Below are positions 51,656 through 60,162 of a stretch of 64,000 bases of DNA, in pieces (position 1 is the stretch's first letter; each line of letters begins with the position of its first letter). The notes beneath the pieces are model-generated. The model saw only the letters and a program-made list of their open reading frames with translations, did not search any database and had not been told where the DNA came from. The position numbers were made by a program, and so were the translations under genes. The DNA is from Ga0077523 sp038324085. GTDB taxonomy: Bacteria > Pseudomonadota > Gammaproteobacteria > Burkholderiales > Ga0077523. The stretch spans positions 62,001 to 126,000 of the forward strand of contig JBBQHP010000006.1 in the NCBI GenBank assembly GCA_038324085.1, given 5' to 3'.

Positions 51656-53011
51656 GTGCTCTTGTTCGCAGACCCCGTAGTCCTCGCGCGTGCCCAGTTC
51701 GGACTGAACATCGGGTTCCACATCCTCTTTCCCACCATCTCCATCGGGCTGGGGTGGGTCCTGTTCTACCTGCGACTGCGCGGGGCGCGTGGCGAGACCT
51801 GGGTGCCGCACGCTTTCCGGCTCTGGGTGAAGATCTTCGCGCTCACGTTCGCGATGGGCGTCGTATCCGGCATCACCATGAGTTTCCAGTTTGGCACCAA
51901 CTGGCCTGGCTTCATGGACCAGGCCGGCAATGTCGCCGGCCCGCTGCTCGGCTACGAGGTGCTCACGGCGTTCTTTCTCGAAGCCACGTTTCTCGGTGTG
52001 ATGCTGTTCGGTCGCGATCTGGTTCCGCCCTGGTTGCATACGCTCGCGTCCTTTCTCGTCGCCTTCGGCACCACGCTGTCCGCGTTCTGGATCATCGCGC
52101 TCAACTCGTGGATGCACACGCCGCAAGGCTTCGAAGTGATCGACGGGCAGTTCCATGCGGTCGACTGGCTGGCAATCATCTTCAACCCGAGCCTGCCGTA
52201 TCGTCTGACGCACATGCTGATCGCATCCGCCCTCACGACGTCGTTCGTGATCGCGGGCATCTCGGCGCTCCAGCTCCTGCGCAATCGCGCGTGGGAACCC
52301 GCCCGCCGCATGCTGAAGATCGGCATCATCGTTGCCGCTGTGCTCACGCCAGTCCAGATCTTCGTTGGCGACCAGCATGGCCTCAATACCCTCGAACACC
52401 AGCCGGCCAAGATCGCGGCCATCGAAGGCGTGTGGCACACGGAGCGGGGTGCGCCGTTGCTCCTGTTCGCGGTGCCGAACAGTGCGGATCAGCGCAACGA
52501 CTATGCGATCGGCATCCCGAAGGGCGCGAGCCTGATCCTGAAGCACGACCCCGACGCCGAGATCCAGGGGCTGTCCACGTTCTCAGGCGGACATCCTCCG
52601 GTCGCACCGCTGTTCTACGGTTTTCGCCTCATGGTGGGCATCGGCATGCTGATGCTCGCGCTGTCCTGGCTCGGCGCATGGCAGCTGCTGCGGCGCCGCG
52701 AATGGCCGGCGTGGCAACTGCGCGTCTATGCGGCCATGACGTTCTCGGGCTGGATCGCCACGCTCTGCGGGTGGATCGTGACCGAGGTGGGACGCCAGCC
52801 TTACCTCGTCTATGGTTTGCTGAAGACCGCCGACGCGGCCTCCAGGGTGCCCGCGGGTTCGATCGGTCTGACCCTGATCGCCTACGCCGTGGTGTACGGT
52901 CTGCTGATCGTTTCGTACATGGTGGTGTTGACCCAACTGGCCACGAAGGAAGTCGTGGGAGAGAAGACGCCGCTGATCAAACCCGAGTCGTTCGAGACCC
53001 ACCCGGCCTGA
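51656..53011 (+). CDS. cydA: Cytochrome bd-type quinol oxidase subunit I (CIO type)
   Basis: A 451-residue heme-binding subunit that oxidises quinol and reduces oxygen in the inner membrane. The heme ligands are in GLNIGFHILFPTISIGLGW (His) and YRLTHMLIASALTT (His), with Met in YAAMTFSGWIATLCGW. The quinol loop is short, with VGDQHGLNTLEHQPAKIAAI and WIVTEVGRQPYLVYG, which places it in the cyanide-insensitive short-Q-loop group rather than the E. coli long form. Start is GTG 51656. CydB follows 5 bases later. No cydX-like small gene is evident downstream, and the cydB stop is met by a convergent gene. Confidence 0.95.
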   Translation: MLLFADPVVLARAQFGLNIGFHILFPTISIGLGWVLFYLRLRGARGETWVPHAFRLWVKIFALTFAMGVVSGITMSFQFGTNWPGFMDQAGNVAGPLLGYEVLTAFFLEATFLGVMLFGRDLVPPWLHTLASFLVAFGTTLSAFWIIALNSWMHTPQGFEVIDGQFHAVDWLAIIFNPSLPYRLTHMLIASALTTSFVIAGISALQLLRNRAWEPARRMLKIGIIVAAVLTPVQIFVGDQHGLNTLEHQPAKIAAIEGVWHTERGAPLLLFAVPNSADQRNDYAIGIPKGASLILKHDPDAEIQGLSTFSGGHPPVAPLFYGFRLMVGIGMLMLALSWLGAWQLLRRREWPAWQLRVYAAMTFSGWIATLCGWIVTEVGRQPYLVYGLLKTADAASRVPAGSIGLTLIAYAVVYGLLIVSYMVVLTQLATKEVVGEKTPLIKPESFETHPA

Positions 53012-53016
53012 GCCCG

Positions 53017-54018
53017 ATGTTCATGAACCTGGACCTGCCCTTCGTGTTCATGGTGCTGATGGGATTCGCCATGCTCGCGTATGTGATTCTCGACGGCTTC
53101 GATCTCGGCGTGGGCATTCTGTTGCCGCTCGCGCCGCACGAGGACCAGGACATCGTGGTGAGTTCCATCGGACCATTCTGGGACGCGAACGAGACGTGGC
53201 TGGTACTCGGGGTGGGGATACTGCTGGTCGCGTTTCCGCACGCCCACGGCATCGTCCTCACGTCGTTGTACCTGCCGGTGGCGATGATGTTGATCGCGCT
53301 GATCCTGCGCGGTGTCGCCTTCGAGTTTCGCGTGAAGGCCACGGGATGGCATCGGGACCTGTGGAACCGCCTGTTCTTCGTCGGTTCGCTCGGCACCGCC
53401 CTGGCGCAGGGCATCATGCTCGCCGGTGTGGTGACCGGCTTCGCCGAGGGACCCGTTTTCACGGCGTTCGCTTGGGCCGTAGGCGCCGGACTCGCCGGCG
53501 CCTACGCCCTGCTCGGCGCCACCTGGCTGGTGATGAAGACCGAGGGCGAGCTGCAGCGCAAGGCGCTTTCCTGGGGTCAATATGCGGTGATCTTCGCGGC
53601 GGCCGGCGTGGGTGCGATCAGCCTCGCCACGCCATTCGCCAGTTCCCGCATCTACGAGAAATGGTTCACGCTCGAGCACTTCGTCTGGCTGCTACCGTTG
53701 CCGTTGCTGACGCTCGCGGCGTTCGCGGGAATCTGGATCGGCCTGCGCCGCCTCGAGCAGAACCGGAGTCGCCACGAATGGCTGCCGTTCGTACTGGCGG
53801 TCTGGGTGTTCGTGTTCGCGTTCGCCGGGCTCGCGTACAGTCTCTATCCGTATCTGGTCGTCGACCGCATGACGATCTGGCAGGCCGCAGCGGCACCTGA
53901 GTCGCTGCGGTTCGTCCTGTGGGGCGCGGTCGTCGTGCTGCCGATGATCGTGGGCTATACGGTGTTGTCCTATCGCGTGTTCTGGGGCAAGGCCCGTCAC
54001 CTTACGTACGGCGCTTGA
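53017..54018 (+). CDS. cydB: Cytochrome bd-type quinol oxidase subunit II
   Basis: A 333-residue polytopic subunit. VFMVLMGFAMLAYVILDGFD with LGVGILLPLAPHEDQD is the family start, and GPFWDANETWLVLGVGILLV the diagnostic W-D-x-N-E-x-W motif. FRVKATGWHRDLWNRLFFVG is the conserved loop after helix 3. Nine or so membrane helices are visible. It pairs with CydA to complete the oxidase. ATG 53017 starts 5 bases after the cydA stop. Its last 17 bases overlap the convergent GDSL hydrolase. Confidence 0.95.
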   Translation: MFMNLDLPFVFMVLMGFAMLAYVILDGFDLGVGILLPLAPHEDQDIVVSSIGPFWDANETWLVLGVGILLVAFPHAHGIVLTSLYLPVAMMLIALILRGVAFEFRVKATGWHRDLWNRLFFVGSLGTALAQGIMLAGVVTGFAEGPVFTAFAWAVGAGLAGAYALLGATWLVMKTEGELQRKALSWGQYAVIFAAAGVGAISLATPFASSRIYEKWFTLEHFVWLLPLPLLTLAAFAGIWIGLRRLEQNRSRHEWLPFVLAVWVFVFAFAGLAYSLYPYLVVDRMTIWQAAAAPESLRFVLWGAVVVLPMIVGYTVLSYRVFWGKARHLTYGA

Positions 54019-55129
54019 GGCCTCCAGCGACGATCAGGAGCAGCAGGCCCGACCCCAGCATGGCCCAGGTGGAAGGTTCGGGTACCGGAGCCAGGACTGA
54101 CTCGGCAAAGTATTCGCCGAGAACCGCGTGAGCCTTCGCGGTCGGATGGAGTTCGTCCCAGAAGACATGGGCGTCGGGATCGGCGCAAACGCTGAGCGTG
54201 CTGGCCGAGACGCAGGGCGTAAACGCCAGCGCGGGATCGAAGCCCAGGGCGGTCAGCGCTCCGGGATTCGTCACCAGGGCAGCGAGGAAGTTGTCCACAT
54301 GGACTTCGACGATGTGAATGTCCCCTTTCGTCGCACGCAACGTCTGGATTCCCAGGTCCAGGGCCCCATTGAACTGGGACGAGAGAAAGCTGAGGCCCGC
54401 CTGATCGGTCGGCGACAGGCTTTGACCGAAGGGCGTGAGTGCCAGATTCGGCAGGTTCGGGATCAGGAAATTGCGCGCTCCCGCGCCGTAGAGTGTCTCC
54501 ACGAACGAGACCATGTTCTGGGCACCGGCAGGCGCGGTAGCGGCATCGATGAAGAAATCGTTGGCGCCGCCCCAAAGCATGAACAGGGAACTGTCGGCAT
54601 TGAATGAGGGGGGCGTGGCGGCGAACCCATTGACCTGCTGCGCAATGCCCTGCGACCGCAAGCCGTTGATATTGAGGTTCTGAGGGGTGTCGACGACGGA
54701 ATCGTCCCGGTACCAGTACCCGCGGGCTATCTGATTGCTGGTCGTCATGATCGGCGGCGGCAGGATATTGCCCGGTGCCGGGCTGCCCAGGACGTTCACG
54801 TACTCGCGCGTCGCGGCGCCGGCCACCGCGTAGTTCGTTCCGCCAAAGATGGATGGAAAGATGGCCGTGCCGTTGATGGCGGGATTCAATGCCAGGACTT
54901 CAGCCGCGGTCGGTCCGTTGGTGACTCTCCCGCTGAACGGGGCCGGAACGCCGGGTGCCGGATCGCTGCCAGGATAGGGCGGAAATCCGTTGGACAGGAG
55001 GAAGGCGTTGCCTCCATCCGAAAGGCTGTCACCGAAGACGAACACGTCGTCGTACAGCGCCGCCGAAGCCGGCGAGGCGACCACAATCGCAAGTGTGGCA
55101 AGGGCGAACACACGACGCAGTGCTGTCAT
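54002..55129 (-). CDS. SGNH/GDSL hydrolase with PEP-CTERM sorting signal
   Basis: A 375-residue exported esterase/lipase-type protein. After the signal peptide (MTALRRVFALATLAIVVASP) comes DVFVFGDSLSDGGNAFLL with the GDSL nucleophile Ser, FGGTNYAVAGAATREYV (block II), LFMLWGGANDFFIDA (G-x-N-D, block III) and FWDELHPTAKAHAVLGEYF with D-x-x-H (block V). The C-terminus, VPEPSTWAMLGSGLLLLIVA then a basic GLKRRT, is a PEP-CTERM tag (V-P-E-P, helix, Arg-rich end) processed by an exosortase. That implies an exosortase/EPS system elsewhere in the genome. All catalytic residues are present. The exact substrate is unknown. Confidence 0.9.
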   Translation of the reverse strand: MTALRRVFALATLAIVVASPASAALYDDVFVFGDSLSDGGNAFLLSNGFPPYPGSDPAPGVPAPFSGRVTNGPTAAEVLALNPAINGTAIFPSIFGGTNYAVAGAATREYVNVLGSPAPGNILPPPIMTTSNQIARGYWYRDDSVVDTPQNLNINGLRSQGIAQQVNGFAATPPSFNADSSLFMLWGGANDFFIDAATAPAGAQNMVSFVETLYGAGARNFLIPNLPNLALTPFGQSLSPTDQAGLSFLSSQFNGALDLGIQTLRATKGDIHIVEVHVDNFLAALVTNPGALTALGFDPALAFTPCVSASTLSVCADPDAHVFWDELHPTAKAHAVLGEYFAESVLAPVPEPSTWAMLGSGLLLLIVAGGLKRRT

Positions 55130-55298
55130 GACGGCTTCCTTTTCTATCGTTTCGACAGGTTGTAGTAGACCAGCGCGGCGCGGTGCTGACAACCGGAATC
55201 GCGGCCTTGAATTCTCGGGCGGTACCCGCACGTCCACTCCGCCGTGCCGGCGAAGCTGGTGCGTGTCCGATGTCGCACTCACAACAGGAGCAGATTCC

Positions 55299-55763
55299 AT
55301 GAAGATCCGTCATTTCTGGCGCTGGCCGGTGTTGTTCACGATCCTGTTCGGATTCGCCCAGGCGGGATCGGGGCAGGCGTTGGGCGGTGTGCCCCCGGGG
55401 ACCTCGCGTGGAGGCACGCCGCCCATCGATGCAGGTCCCGCGGCGGACCACGCTCGCCTGAATACCGGCCTGTCCGTCGTTCGCGCCGCTCTGCGGGCGG
55501 CCCGGACGGAGTCCGCTCGACCTGCGGTGTTGCGTCGACTTGCCGCCGGGGTCGACGCCCAGGCGACGCAGATGGTCGAACTGCAGGAGCGAGATCCGAC
55601 AGACCATGCCGCCATCCAACGATTGGCGGCGCGGATGTTCATGGGCGCCGAGGCACTGCGCAGCCGCAGCAAAGTGACGCGTCGGGCCGGTCTGGCGGAA
55701 CTGTATGACGCGTTGCACGAATTCGATCCGGAACGCTCTCGCTCTGCGCAAGAGCGGGTCTAG
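55299..55763 (+). CDS. Exported hypothetical protein
   Basis: A 154-residue protein with AGGAG 8-9 bases before ATG 55299. The signal is MKIRHFWRWPVLFTILFGFA with an AGSGQA cleavage region, followed by a Gly/Pro-rich linker (LGGVPPGTSRGGTPPIDAGP) and a helical domain (LNTGLSVVRAALRAARTESA, LQERDPTDHAAIQRLAARMF). No family is recognised. The helical part resembles small periplasmic spy- or metal-resistance-type helical proteins in composition only. It is divergent from the GDSL gene across 170 bases. Confidence 0.62.
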   Translation: MKIRHFWRWPVLFTILFGFAQAGSGQALGGVPPGTSRGGTPPIDAGPAADHARLNTGLSVVRAALRAARTESARPAVLRRLAAGVDAQATQMVELQERDPTDHAAIQRLAARMFMGAEALRSRSKVTRRAGLAELYDALHEFDPERSRSAQERV

Positions 55764-55953
55764 CCCGTCTCGGGCGTCAGAAATGCTGCAATTGCACATC
55801 GGGCTCGGATCGTGCATTCTCCTTGCCCGGCGCGCTCGGGGTCGCTTCTCAACGACCTCTACGGCTTTATTCGGGTCAGGTCACAAGCCAAGCTCAACCC
55901 GTCCTCAGCCAGCGCCTTCGGTGTTTGCCAACTACAATTGGAGCGTTACTGAA

Positions 55954-56085
55954 ATGACTGGAATCGTTCTGCTGGGCGGGCCGCTGCTGGTGGTCCTGGG
56001 TTGCCTGTACTGGGTATTGTCGCTGTCCAAGAAACAAGCCGAAGTCAATGCGGAAGTCTGGAAGCGACACGGAGTGAAGGCCTGA
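55954..56085 (+). CDS. Small single-helix membrane protein (43 aa)
   Basis: ATG 55954 opens 43 codons: a short start, one membrane helix (GIVLLGGPLLVVLGCLYWVL) and a charged tail (SLSKKQAEVNAEVWKRHGVK). GGAG lies about 13 bases upstream, a bit far. A strong intrinsic terminator (56114-56138) sits 28 bases after the stop, which supports a real short transcript ending here. The 190 bases before it show no other gene, so its promoter should be there. The function is unknown. Confidence 0.55.
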   Translation: MTGIVLLGGPLLVVLGCLYWVLSLSKKQAEVNAEVWKRHGVKA

Positions 56086-56113
56086 TCGGCAGCATCGTTC
56101 CGGCACAAGCAAG

Positions 56114-56138
56114 AAGCCCCGCGAGTAGCGGGGCTTTT
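56114..56138 (+). terminator. Intrinsic terminator
   Basis: AAGCCCCGC (56114-56122), loop GAGTA, GCGGGGCTT (56128-56136) and a following TT give a 9-bp GC-rich stem ending in a four-T run. It terminates plus-strand transcription after the 43-residue membrane protein. Confidence 0.85.
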
Positions 56139-56162
56139 GCATTTCAGGCCACGGGTGAAATG

Positions 56163-56187
56163 AAAAAGGCCCGGTCGCCCGGGCCTT
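56163..56187 (-). terminator. Intrinsic terminator of the cold-shock gene
   Basis: On the minus strand AAGGCCCGG, loop GCGA and CCGGGCCTT are followed by TTT, a 9-bp stem with T-run. It lies about 25 bases beyond the cspA-type stop codon. Confidence 0.82.
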
Positions 56188-56210
56188 AGTGACACTCCTG
56201 CGAGTCCGAA

Positions 56211-56417
56211 TCAGTCGAGCGGGCGGATGTTTGTCGCCTGCTTGCCCTTCGGACCGGTGGTCACTTCGAATTCGACTTTCTGATTCTCGCGCAGGGTCTT
56301 GAACCCGCTGCCCTGGATCGCAGAGAAATGAGCGAAGAGGTCCTCACCGCCTCCGTCGGGTTTGATGAAGCCGAAGCCTTTGGAGTCGTTGAACCACTTC
56401 ACGGTACCGGTACTCAT
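56211..56417 (-). CDS. cspA: Cold-shock protein, CspA family
   Basis: A 68-residue single cold-shock domain. STGTVKWFNDSKGFGFIKPD carries RNP1 (KGFGFI), and EDLFAHFSAIQGSGFKTL RNP2 (DLFAHF), so it binds single-stranded nucleic acid as an RNA chaperone. ATG 56417 is the normal family start; ATG 56438 would add 7 residues. Transcription ends in an intrinsic terminator at 56187-56163. About 200 bases of gene-free sequence lie upstream, enough for the long leader typical of cold-regulated csp genes. Whether this copy is cold-induced cannot be told. Confidence 0.95.
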   Translation of the reverse strand: MSTGTVKWFNDSKGFGFIKPDGGGEDLFAHFSAIQGSGFKTLRENQKVEFEVTTGPKGKQATNIRPLD

Positions 56418-56646
56418 GCTTATGTCTTCCTCATTCAAAGATGAACAGAAGGCTTGCGCCCGAATGCGGGGAACTCCAAGAAGGGGAAGGACGTAGACCT
56501 GCGCTACCGCGGCACGGTAGCGACTGACCGGCGACTTTCACTGCTCGAGCTTCTCGCAAAGCGGCTTATACCGGGCCGACCCCAAACCGGTCAAGCGTTT
56601 TCCCGCCGCAAAATCCACCATGCCTGCGGCATCGCGCGCTGCCGAT

Positions 56647-57030
56647 TCACTCGATCCGAAAGATGATCGGAAGCCCCATCGTGAAGTCACGTCCGCGCAG
56701 CATCACCGGCGGCTTGGGCAGGTTCTTCGCCGCCAGTACCTTGTCCAGCGCGGCCCTGTCGAGCATCTCGTGACCGCTCGATTCGAGCAGTCTCGCGTCG
56801 TGCACCTGACCATCGGCACCGATCTGGGCCAACACCATCACACGGCCTTCGAATCCGAGCTCGAGCGCATCGCTCGGGTAACGCTGGTCCTCGATGATGC
56901 GTGCCGTCACCGCCTGTGAATAGTCGAGGATGGCGCTGCGCGCAGCCGGATCGGCCGAGGGCGGTGAACCGCCGAGCGCAGCCAACGAAAGCCCCGTGGC
57001 GGCAAGCGCCGCCGATAGTCTCCCCCACAT
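56647..57030 (-). CDS. TonB C-terminal-domain protein, exported
   Basis: A 127-residue protein with a signal or anchor helix (MWGRLSAALAATGLSLAALG) and a TonB/TolA C-terminal-like domain: IIEDQRYPSDALELGFEGRV, VMVLAQIGADGQVHDARLLE, SSGHEMLDRAALDKVLAAKN and LPKPP. Normal TonB proteins have a Pro-rich spanner between anchor and domain; this one does not, so it is probably a small periplasmic TonB-like protein rather than an energy transducer. ATG 57030 lies 29 bases after a GGGGGAG segment. No ExbB/ExbD genes are near. Confidence 0.82.
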   Translation of the reverse strand: MWGRLSAALAATGLSLAALGGSPPSADPAARSAILDYSQAVTARIIEDQRYPSDALELGFEGRVMVLAQIGADGQVHDARLLESSGHEMLDRAALDKVLAAKNLPKPPVMLRGRDFTMGLPIIFRIE

Positions 57031-57149
57031 GCTCTCCCCCCCAGCCGATCATCGCCCGGTTCCAGTCTAGCCCGGTTCTCGCGCACGTGACCGCGGCCCG
57101 TGGGGCGGGACGAGTATATTTTTTCGCGACTGGTGGGGCGAGCTACTCG

Positions 57150-57281
57150 TCAACGCGCCGCAGTGTCGGACGCGGATGGCTGTTCGCGCTGCGTGGCGTC
57201 CCTCACCGACTGCGTGACGATTCCAACGACCAGAATCGCGCACAACACGGCCGCCGTGTTTCTCAGGAGCAGGTAGATCAT
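57150..57281 (-). CDS. Small single-helix membrane protein (43 aa), second example
   Basis: ATG 57281 opens 43 codons: MIYLLLRN, then a membrane helix (TAAVLCAILVVGIVTQSV) and a polar tail with RDATQREQPSASDTAAR. GGAG lies about 11 bases before the ATG. The strong hydrophobic segment and clean polar tail look protein-like, but the length is short and no family is known. It lies in the 550-base gap between the TonB-like and AtzG-like genes and has no partner on its strand. Confidence 0.42.
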   Translation of the reverse strand: MIYLLLRNTAAVLCAILVVGIVTQSVRDATQREQPSASDTAAR

Positions 57282-57577
57282 GGTGCAATTTCTCCGATTC
57301 CAATTGCCTGCGATCTTGCAAGGGTGATGCCAGCGTGTTGCGCCGCGTCATGCGACCCGTCGAGCGGGCGCTCAGGCCCCATGAGAAACGGGCCGTGCAC
57401 CACGGCGCCGTCATTTCGTCCGCGAGGGCTCCAGCACTGGCGCGGTGCAGCAGTCTGAGGATGCGCACTGGAACGATGCCCCGGACTCATGGAGAGACCC
57501 GCTGGGAGCCGGCAGATCGTGGCGTGTTTATTGCAAACTTTCGGCTTCCCCTTCTTGCCTGATCGCGAGTGTCACCG

Positions 57578-57778
57578 ATGAACGACCAACTGCCGCTGGA
57601 CCCATGGAAGGACATACTCGCAACCGGGGTCGATCCGGAACGTTTGATCGAGAATCTCGCCGCCTACCGCGACATCCTCGCGGAGATCGCCAAATTGCGC
57701 TCGCTCGACCTGACCGACGTCATCCCGGCTGTGATCTTCGAACCCACCGCGCCCTATCGCGCGGGCGGAAAGACGTGA
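57578..57778 (+). CDS. AtzG-like small subunit (DUF4089)
   Basis: A 66-residue helical protein. LPLDPWKDILATGVDPERLI, ENLAAYRDILAEIAKLRSLD and VIPAVIFEPTAPYRA match DUF4089/AtzG, a GatC-like subunit that stabilises an AtzE-type amidase. It is followed at once by such an amidase, with ATG 1 base after this stop. ATG 57578 is chosen; GTG 57569 would add 3 residues. Given AtzEG chemistry, the pair likely hydrolyses an amide or carboxybiuret-like compound. The pairing supports both calls. Confidence 0.87.
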   Translation: MNDQLPLDPWKDILATGVDPERLIENLAAYRDILAEIAKLRSLDLTDVIPAVIFEPTAPYRAGGKT

Positions 57779-57779
57779 C

Positions 57780-59177
57780 ATGAGCGAGCCGCTCTGGATG
57801 CAGCCCATCGAACGACTCGCTCCGGCGATCCGGGCCGGAGCCTTGTCGCCGGTCACGCTGACGGAGGCCTGCCTCAAACGCATCCGGCAGGTCGACGACA
57901 GGCTCCGGTCGTTCATCCATGTCGCCGCTGACATTGCGTTGGCTGCCGCGCGTACCGCCGAATGCGAGCTCGCCGCGGGGCGATGGCGCGGCCCGCTGCA
58001 CGGCATTCCCATCGGCGTGAAGGACAACTATCTCACCCACGACATGCCAACGACCGCAGGCACGACGGCCCCGGGCATCGCCTTTCCGCTGCGCGATTCC
58101 GCCGCCGCCGCGCGACTGCGGGCCGCGGGGGCCATCCTCATCGGCAAGACCCGCTCGCACGAATTCGCGTGGGGCAACGTGACGCCGCCCGTGCGCAATC
58201 CATGGAACCTGAAACGGGTGCCTTCGGGCTCTTCCGGAGGCTCAGCGGCTGCCGTCGCAGGCGGCCTGTGCGCCGCGGCGCTTGGCTCGGACACCGGCGG
58301 GTCGATTCGCATGCCGGCGTCGGCCTGCAATCTGGTCGGACTGAAGCCGACCTTCGGCCGGGTCAGCCGCGACGGCGTGGTGCCGCATTCCTGGTCGCTG
58401 GATCACGTCGGACCGCTGGCGCGGACAGTGGCCGATGTCGCTCACATGCTCGACGTGCTCGCGGGCTACGATCCTTCGGACCCGGCCTGCCAGGATCGTC
58501 CGGTGCCGAAGCATGTGAAAGCGCTCGGCACGTCCATCAGGGGCCTGCGGGTCGGCGTGTGCCGCAATCATTTCTTCGAACGCAATCAGGTCGAAGTCGA
58601 GCGCGCGGTGGAAGCAGCCATATCGGCGCTCGCGGCAGCGGGCGCGACGGTGCACGAATTCACCATCCCACTGCTCGAATATGGCCTCGGCGCAATCTTC
58701 GCCATCGAACTCGCATCGTCCACCGCCTATCACGACGTGTCGCTGCGCGCCGGACGGGTGGCGCACTTCCAGCCCGACGTCCGCTCGCTGGTCGAGCTCG
58801 GCCGCTTCGTGACCGGCCCCGACTATCTGAAGGCCGAACAGTACCGGCGCGCGCTGATGGACGCGTTCGAGCGGGCGTTCGCGAACGTCGACGTCATCGT
58901 CGGCCCGACCACGCCGATCACCGCCTGGAATGCGGGCGAATGGACCGTCGACGTGGGCGGTCGCGAGGAGAGCGTGCTCGCCGCGTCGTGGCGCTTCACC
59001 TATCCTTACAATCTCACCGGTCTGCCGGCCATTTCCATTCCGTGCGGTTTCGATCAGGACGACATGCCCATCGGCCTCCAGATCGCTGCTCGCCCGTTCG
59101 ACGAAGTGACGGTGCTGCGCGTGGCGCACGCCTACGAGCGCGTGCACGACTGGAAGGATCGCGCGCCGCGGCTGTGA
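57780..59177 (+). CDS. Amidase signature family enzyme, AtzE-like
   Basis: A 465-residue amidase of typical length. The Ser-cisSer-Lys triad is visible: Lys in HGIPIGVKDNYLTHD, cis-Ser in PSGSSGGSAAAVAGG and the nucleophile Ser in LGSDTGGSIRMPASAC. The C-terminal FTYPYNLTGLPAISIPCGFD is conserved in GatA/AtzE relatives. Since an AtzG-like subunit precedes it by 1 base and a nitrilase-fold hydrolase follows by 25 bases, it is probably part of an amide-degradation operon. The substrate might be a carboxybiuret-type compound or another small amide; sequence alone does not settle it. Confidence 0.92.
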   Translation: MSEPLWMQPIERLAPAIRAGALSPVTLTEACLKRIRQVDDRLRSFIHVAADIALAAARTAECELAAGRWRGPLHGIPIGVKDNYLTHDMPTTAGTTAPGIAFPLRDSAAAARLRAAGAILIGKTRSHEFAWGNVTPPVRNPWNLKRVPSGSSGGSAAAVAGGLCAAALGSDTGGSIRMPASACNLVGLKPTFGRVSRDGVVPHSWSLDHVGPLARTVADVAHMLDVLAGYDPSDPACQDRPVPKHVKALGTSIRGLRVGVCRNHFFERNQVEVERAVEAAISALAAAGATVHEFTIPLLEYGLGAIFAIELASSTAYHDVSLRAGRVAHFQPDVRSLVELGRFVTGPDYLKAEQYRRALMDAFERAFANVDVIVGPTTPITAWNAGEWTVDVGGREESVLAASWRFTYPYNLTGLPAISIPCGFDQDDMPIGLQIAARPFDEVTVLRVAHAYERVHDWKDRAPRL

Positions 59178-59202
59178 CCGATTCCGCTGCGGGACGCCCA
59201 CG

Positions 59203-60090
59203 ATGACGATGACCACGACCCCGATTGCAGAAAGCCGGCTGCGCGTCGCCTGCCTGCAGATGGCGCCGGAGATCGGTGACCAGCCTGGCAACCTCGCTCG
59301 CAGCATCGCCTTGATCGAGGCCGCCGCGCATGCCGGGGCACAGCTGGCGGTCCTGCCCGAGCTGTGCAATACCGGTTACGTGTTCGAGACCCGCGACGAA
59401 GCCTTCGGACTCGCGGAATCGATCCCCGACGGGCCGACCAGCCGCGCCTGGGTGGCGGCGGCAGCGCGATTCGACATGACACTCGTGGCCGGGATCACCG
59501 AGCGCGATGGCGGCACTCTCTACAACAGCGCGGTGGTGGTCGGCCCGGGCGGCTACATCGGCCGCTACCGCAAGAACCACCTCTGGGGCACCGAAAACCT
59601 GTTCTTCGAACGCGGCGACCTGGGCATGCCGGTGTTTCGCATCGGCGCCGGGCGCATCGCTGTGGCGATCTGTTACGACATCTGGTTTCCCGAGACTTTC
59701 CGCCTGGCTGCCCTGCAAGGGTGCGACCTGCTGTGCGTGCCCACCAACTGGGTGCCGATGCCGCAACAGCCCGCCGATCTCCCGGTGATGGCGAACATCC
59801 TCGCGATGGGTGGCGCGCATTCGAACTCCATGTTCGTCGCGGCCGCCGACCGCGTGGGCGTCGAGCGCGGCCAGCCGTTCCTGGGCAACAGCCTGATCGT
59901 GAGCCATGCCGGCTGGCCGCTCGCGGGTCCTGCAAGCTGCGATCGCGAGGAGATGATCATCGCGGACCTGAATCTCGCGGACGCACGCCGCAAGCGCAGC
60001 CTGAACGAGTTCAACCAGCTGCTGCGCGACCGTCGCACCGACTTCTACGGCGAGATGCTGGGCGCCGCTGCCAAGCCGGGCTGGTATTGA
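59203..60090 (+). CDS. Nitrilase-superfamily C-N hydrolase
   Basis: A 295-residue alpha-beta-beta-alpha hydrolase. The Glu-Lys-Cys triad is Glu in LAVLPELCNTGYVFE, Lys in YIGRYRKNHLWGTE and Cys in VAICYDIWFPETFRL. N-terminal LRVACLQMAPEIGDQPGNLA is the usual start. It hydrolyses a nitrile, amide or N-carbamoyl bond; the C-x-D-x-W-F-P pattern is common in amidases and carbamoylases. ATG 59203 is 25 bases after the AtzE-like stop and the two share a strand, so a joint pathway for amide breakdown is likely. A gap of 72 bases separates it from a convergent DsrE-like gene. Confidence 0.92.
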   Translation: MTMTTTPIAESRLRVACLQMAPEIGDQPGNLARSIALIEAAAHAGAQLAVLPELCNTGYVFETRDEAFGLAESIPDGPTSRAWVAAAARFDMTLVAGITERDGGTLYNSAVVVGPGGYIGRYRKNHLWGTENLFFERGDLGMPVFRIGAGRIAVAICYDIWFPETFRLAALQGCDLLCVPTNWVPMPQQPADLPVMANILAMGGAHSNSMFVAAADRVGVERGQPFLGNSLIVSHAGWPLAGPASCDREEMIIADLNLADARRKRSLNEFNQLLRDRRTDFYGEMLGAAAKPGWY

Positions 60091-60162
60091 TACCAGCCGT
60101 CGGCAAGCCCGGCCGCAGCGGAGCGCGTCGCACCGAACGCGGATTCGCCGTGGTCGCGCGCG

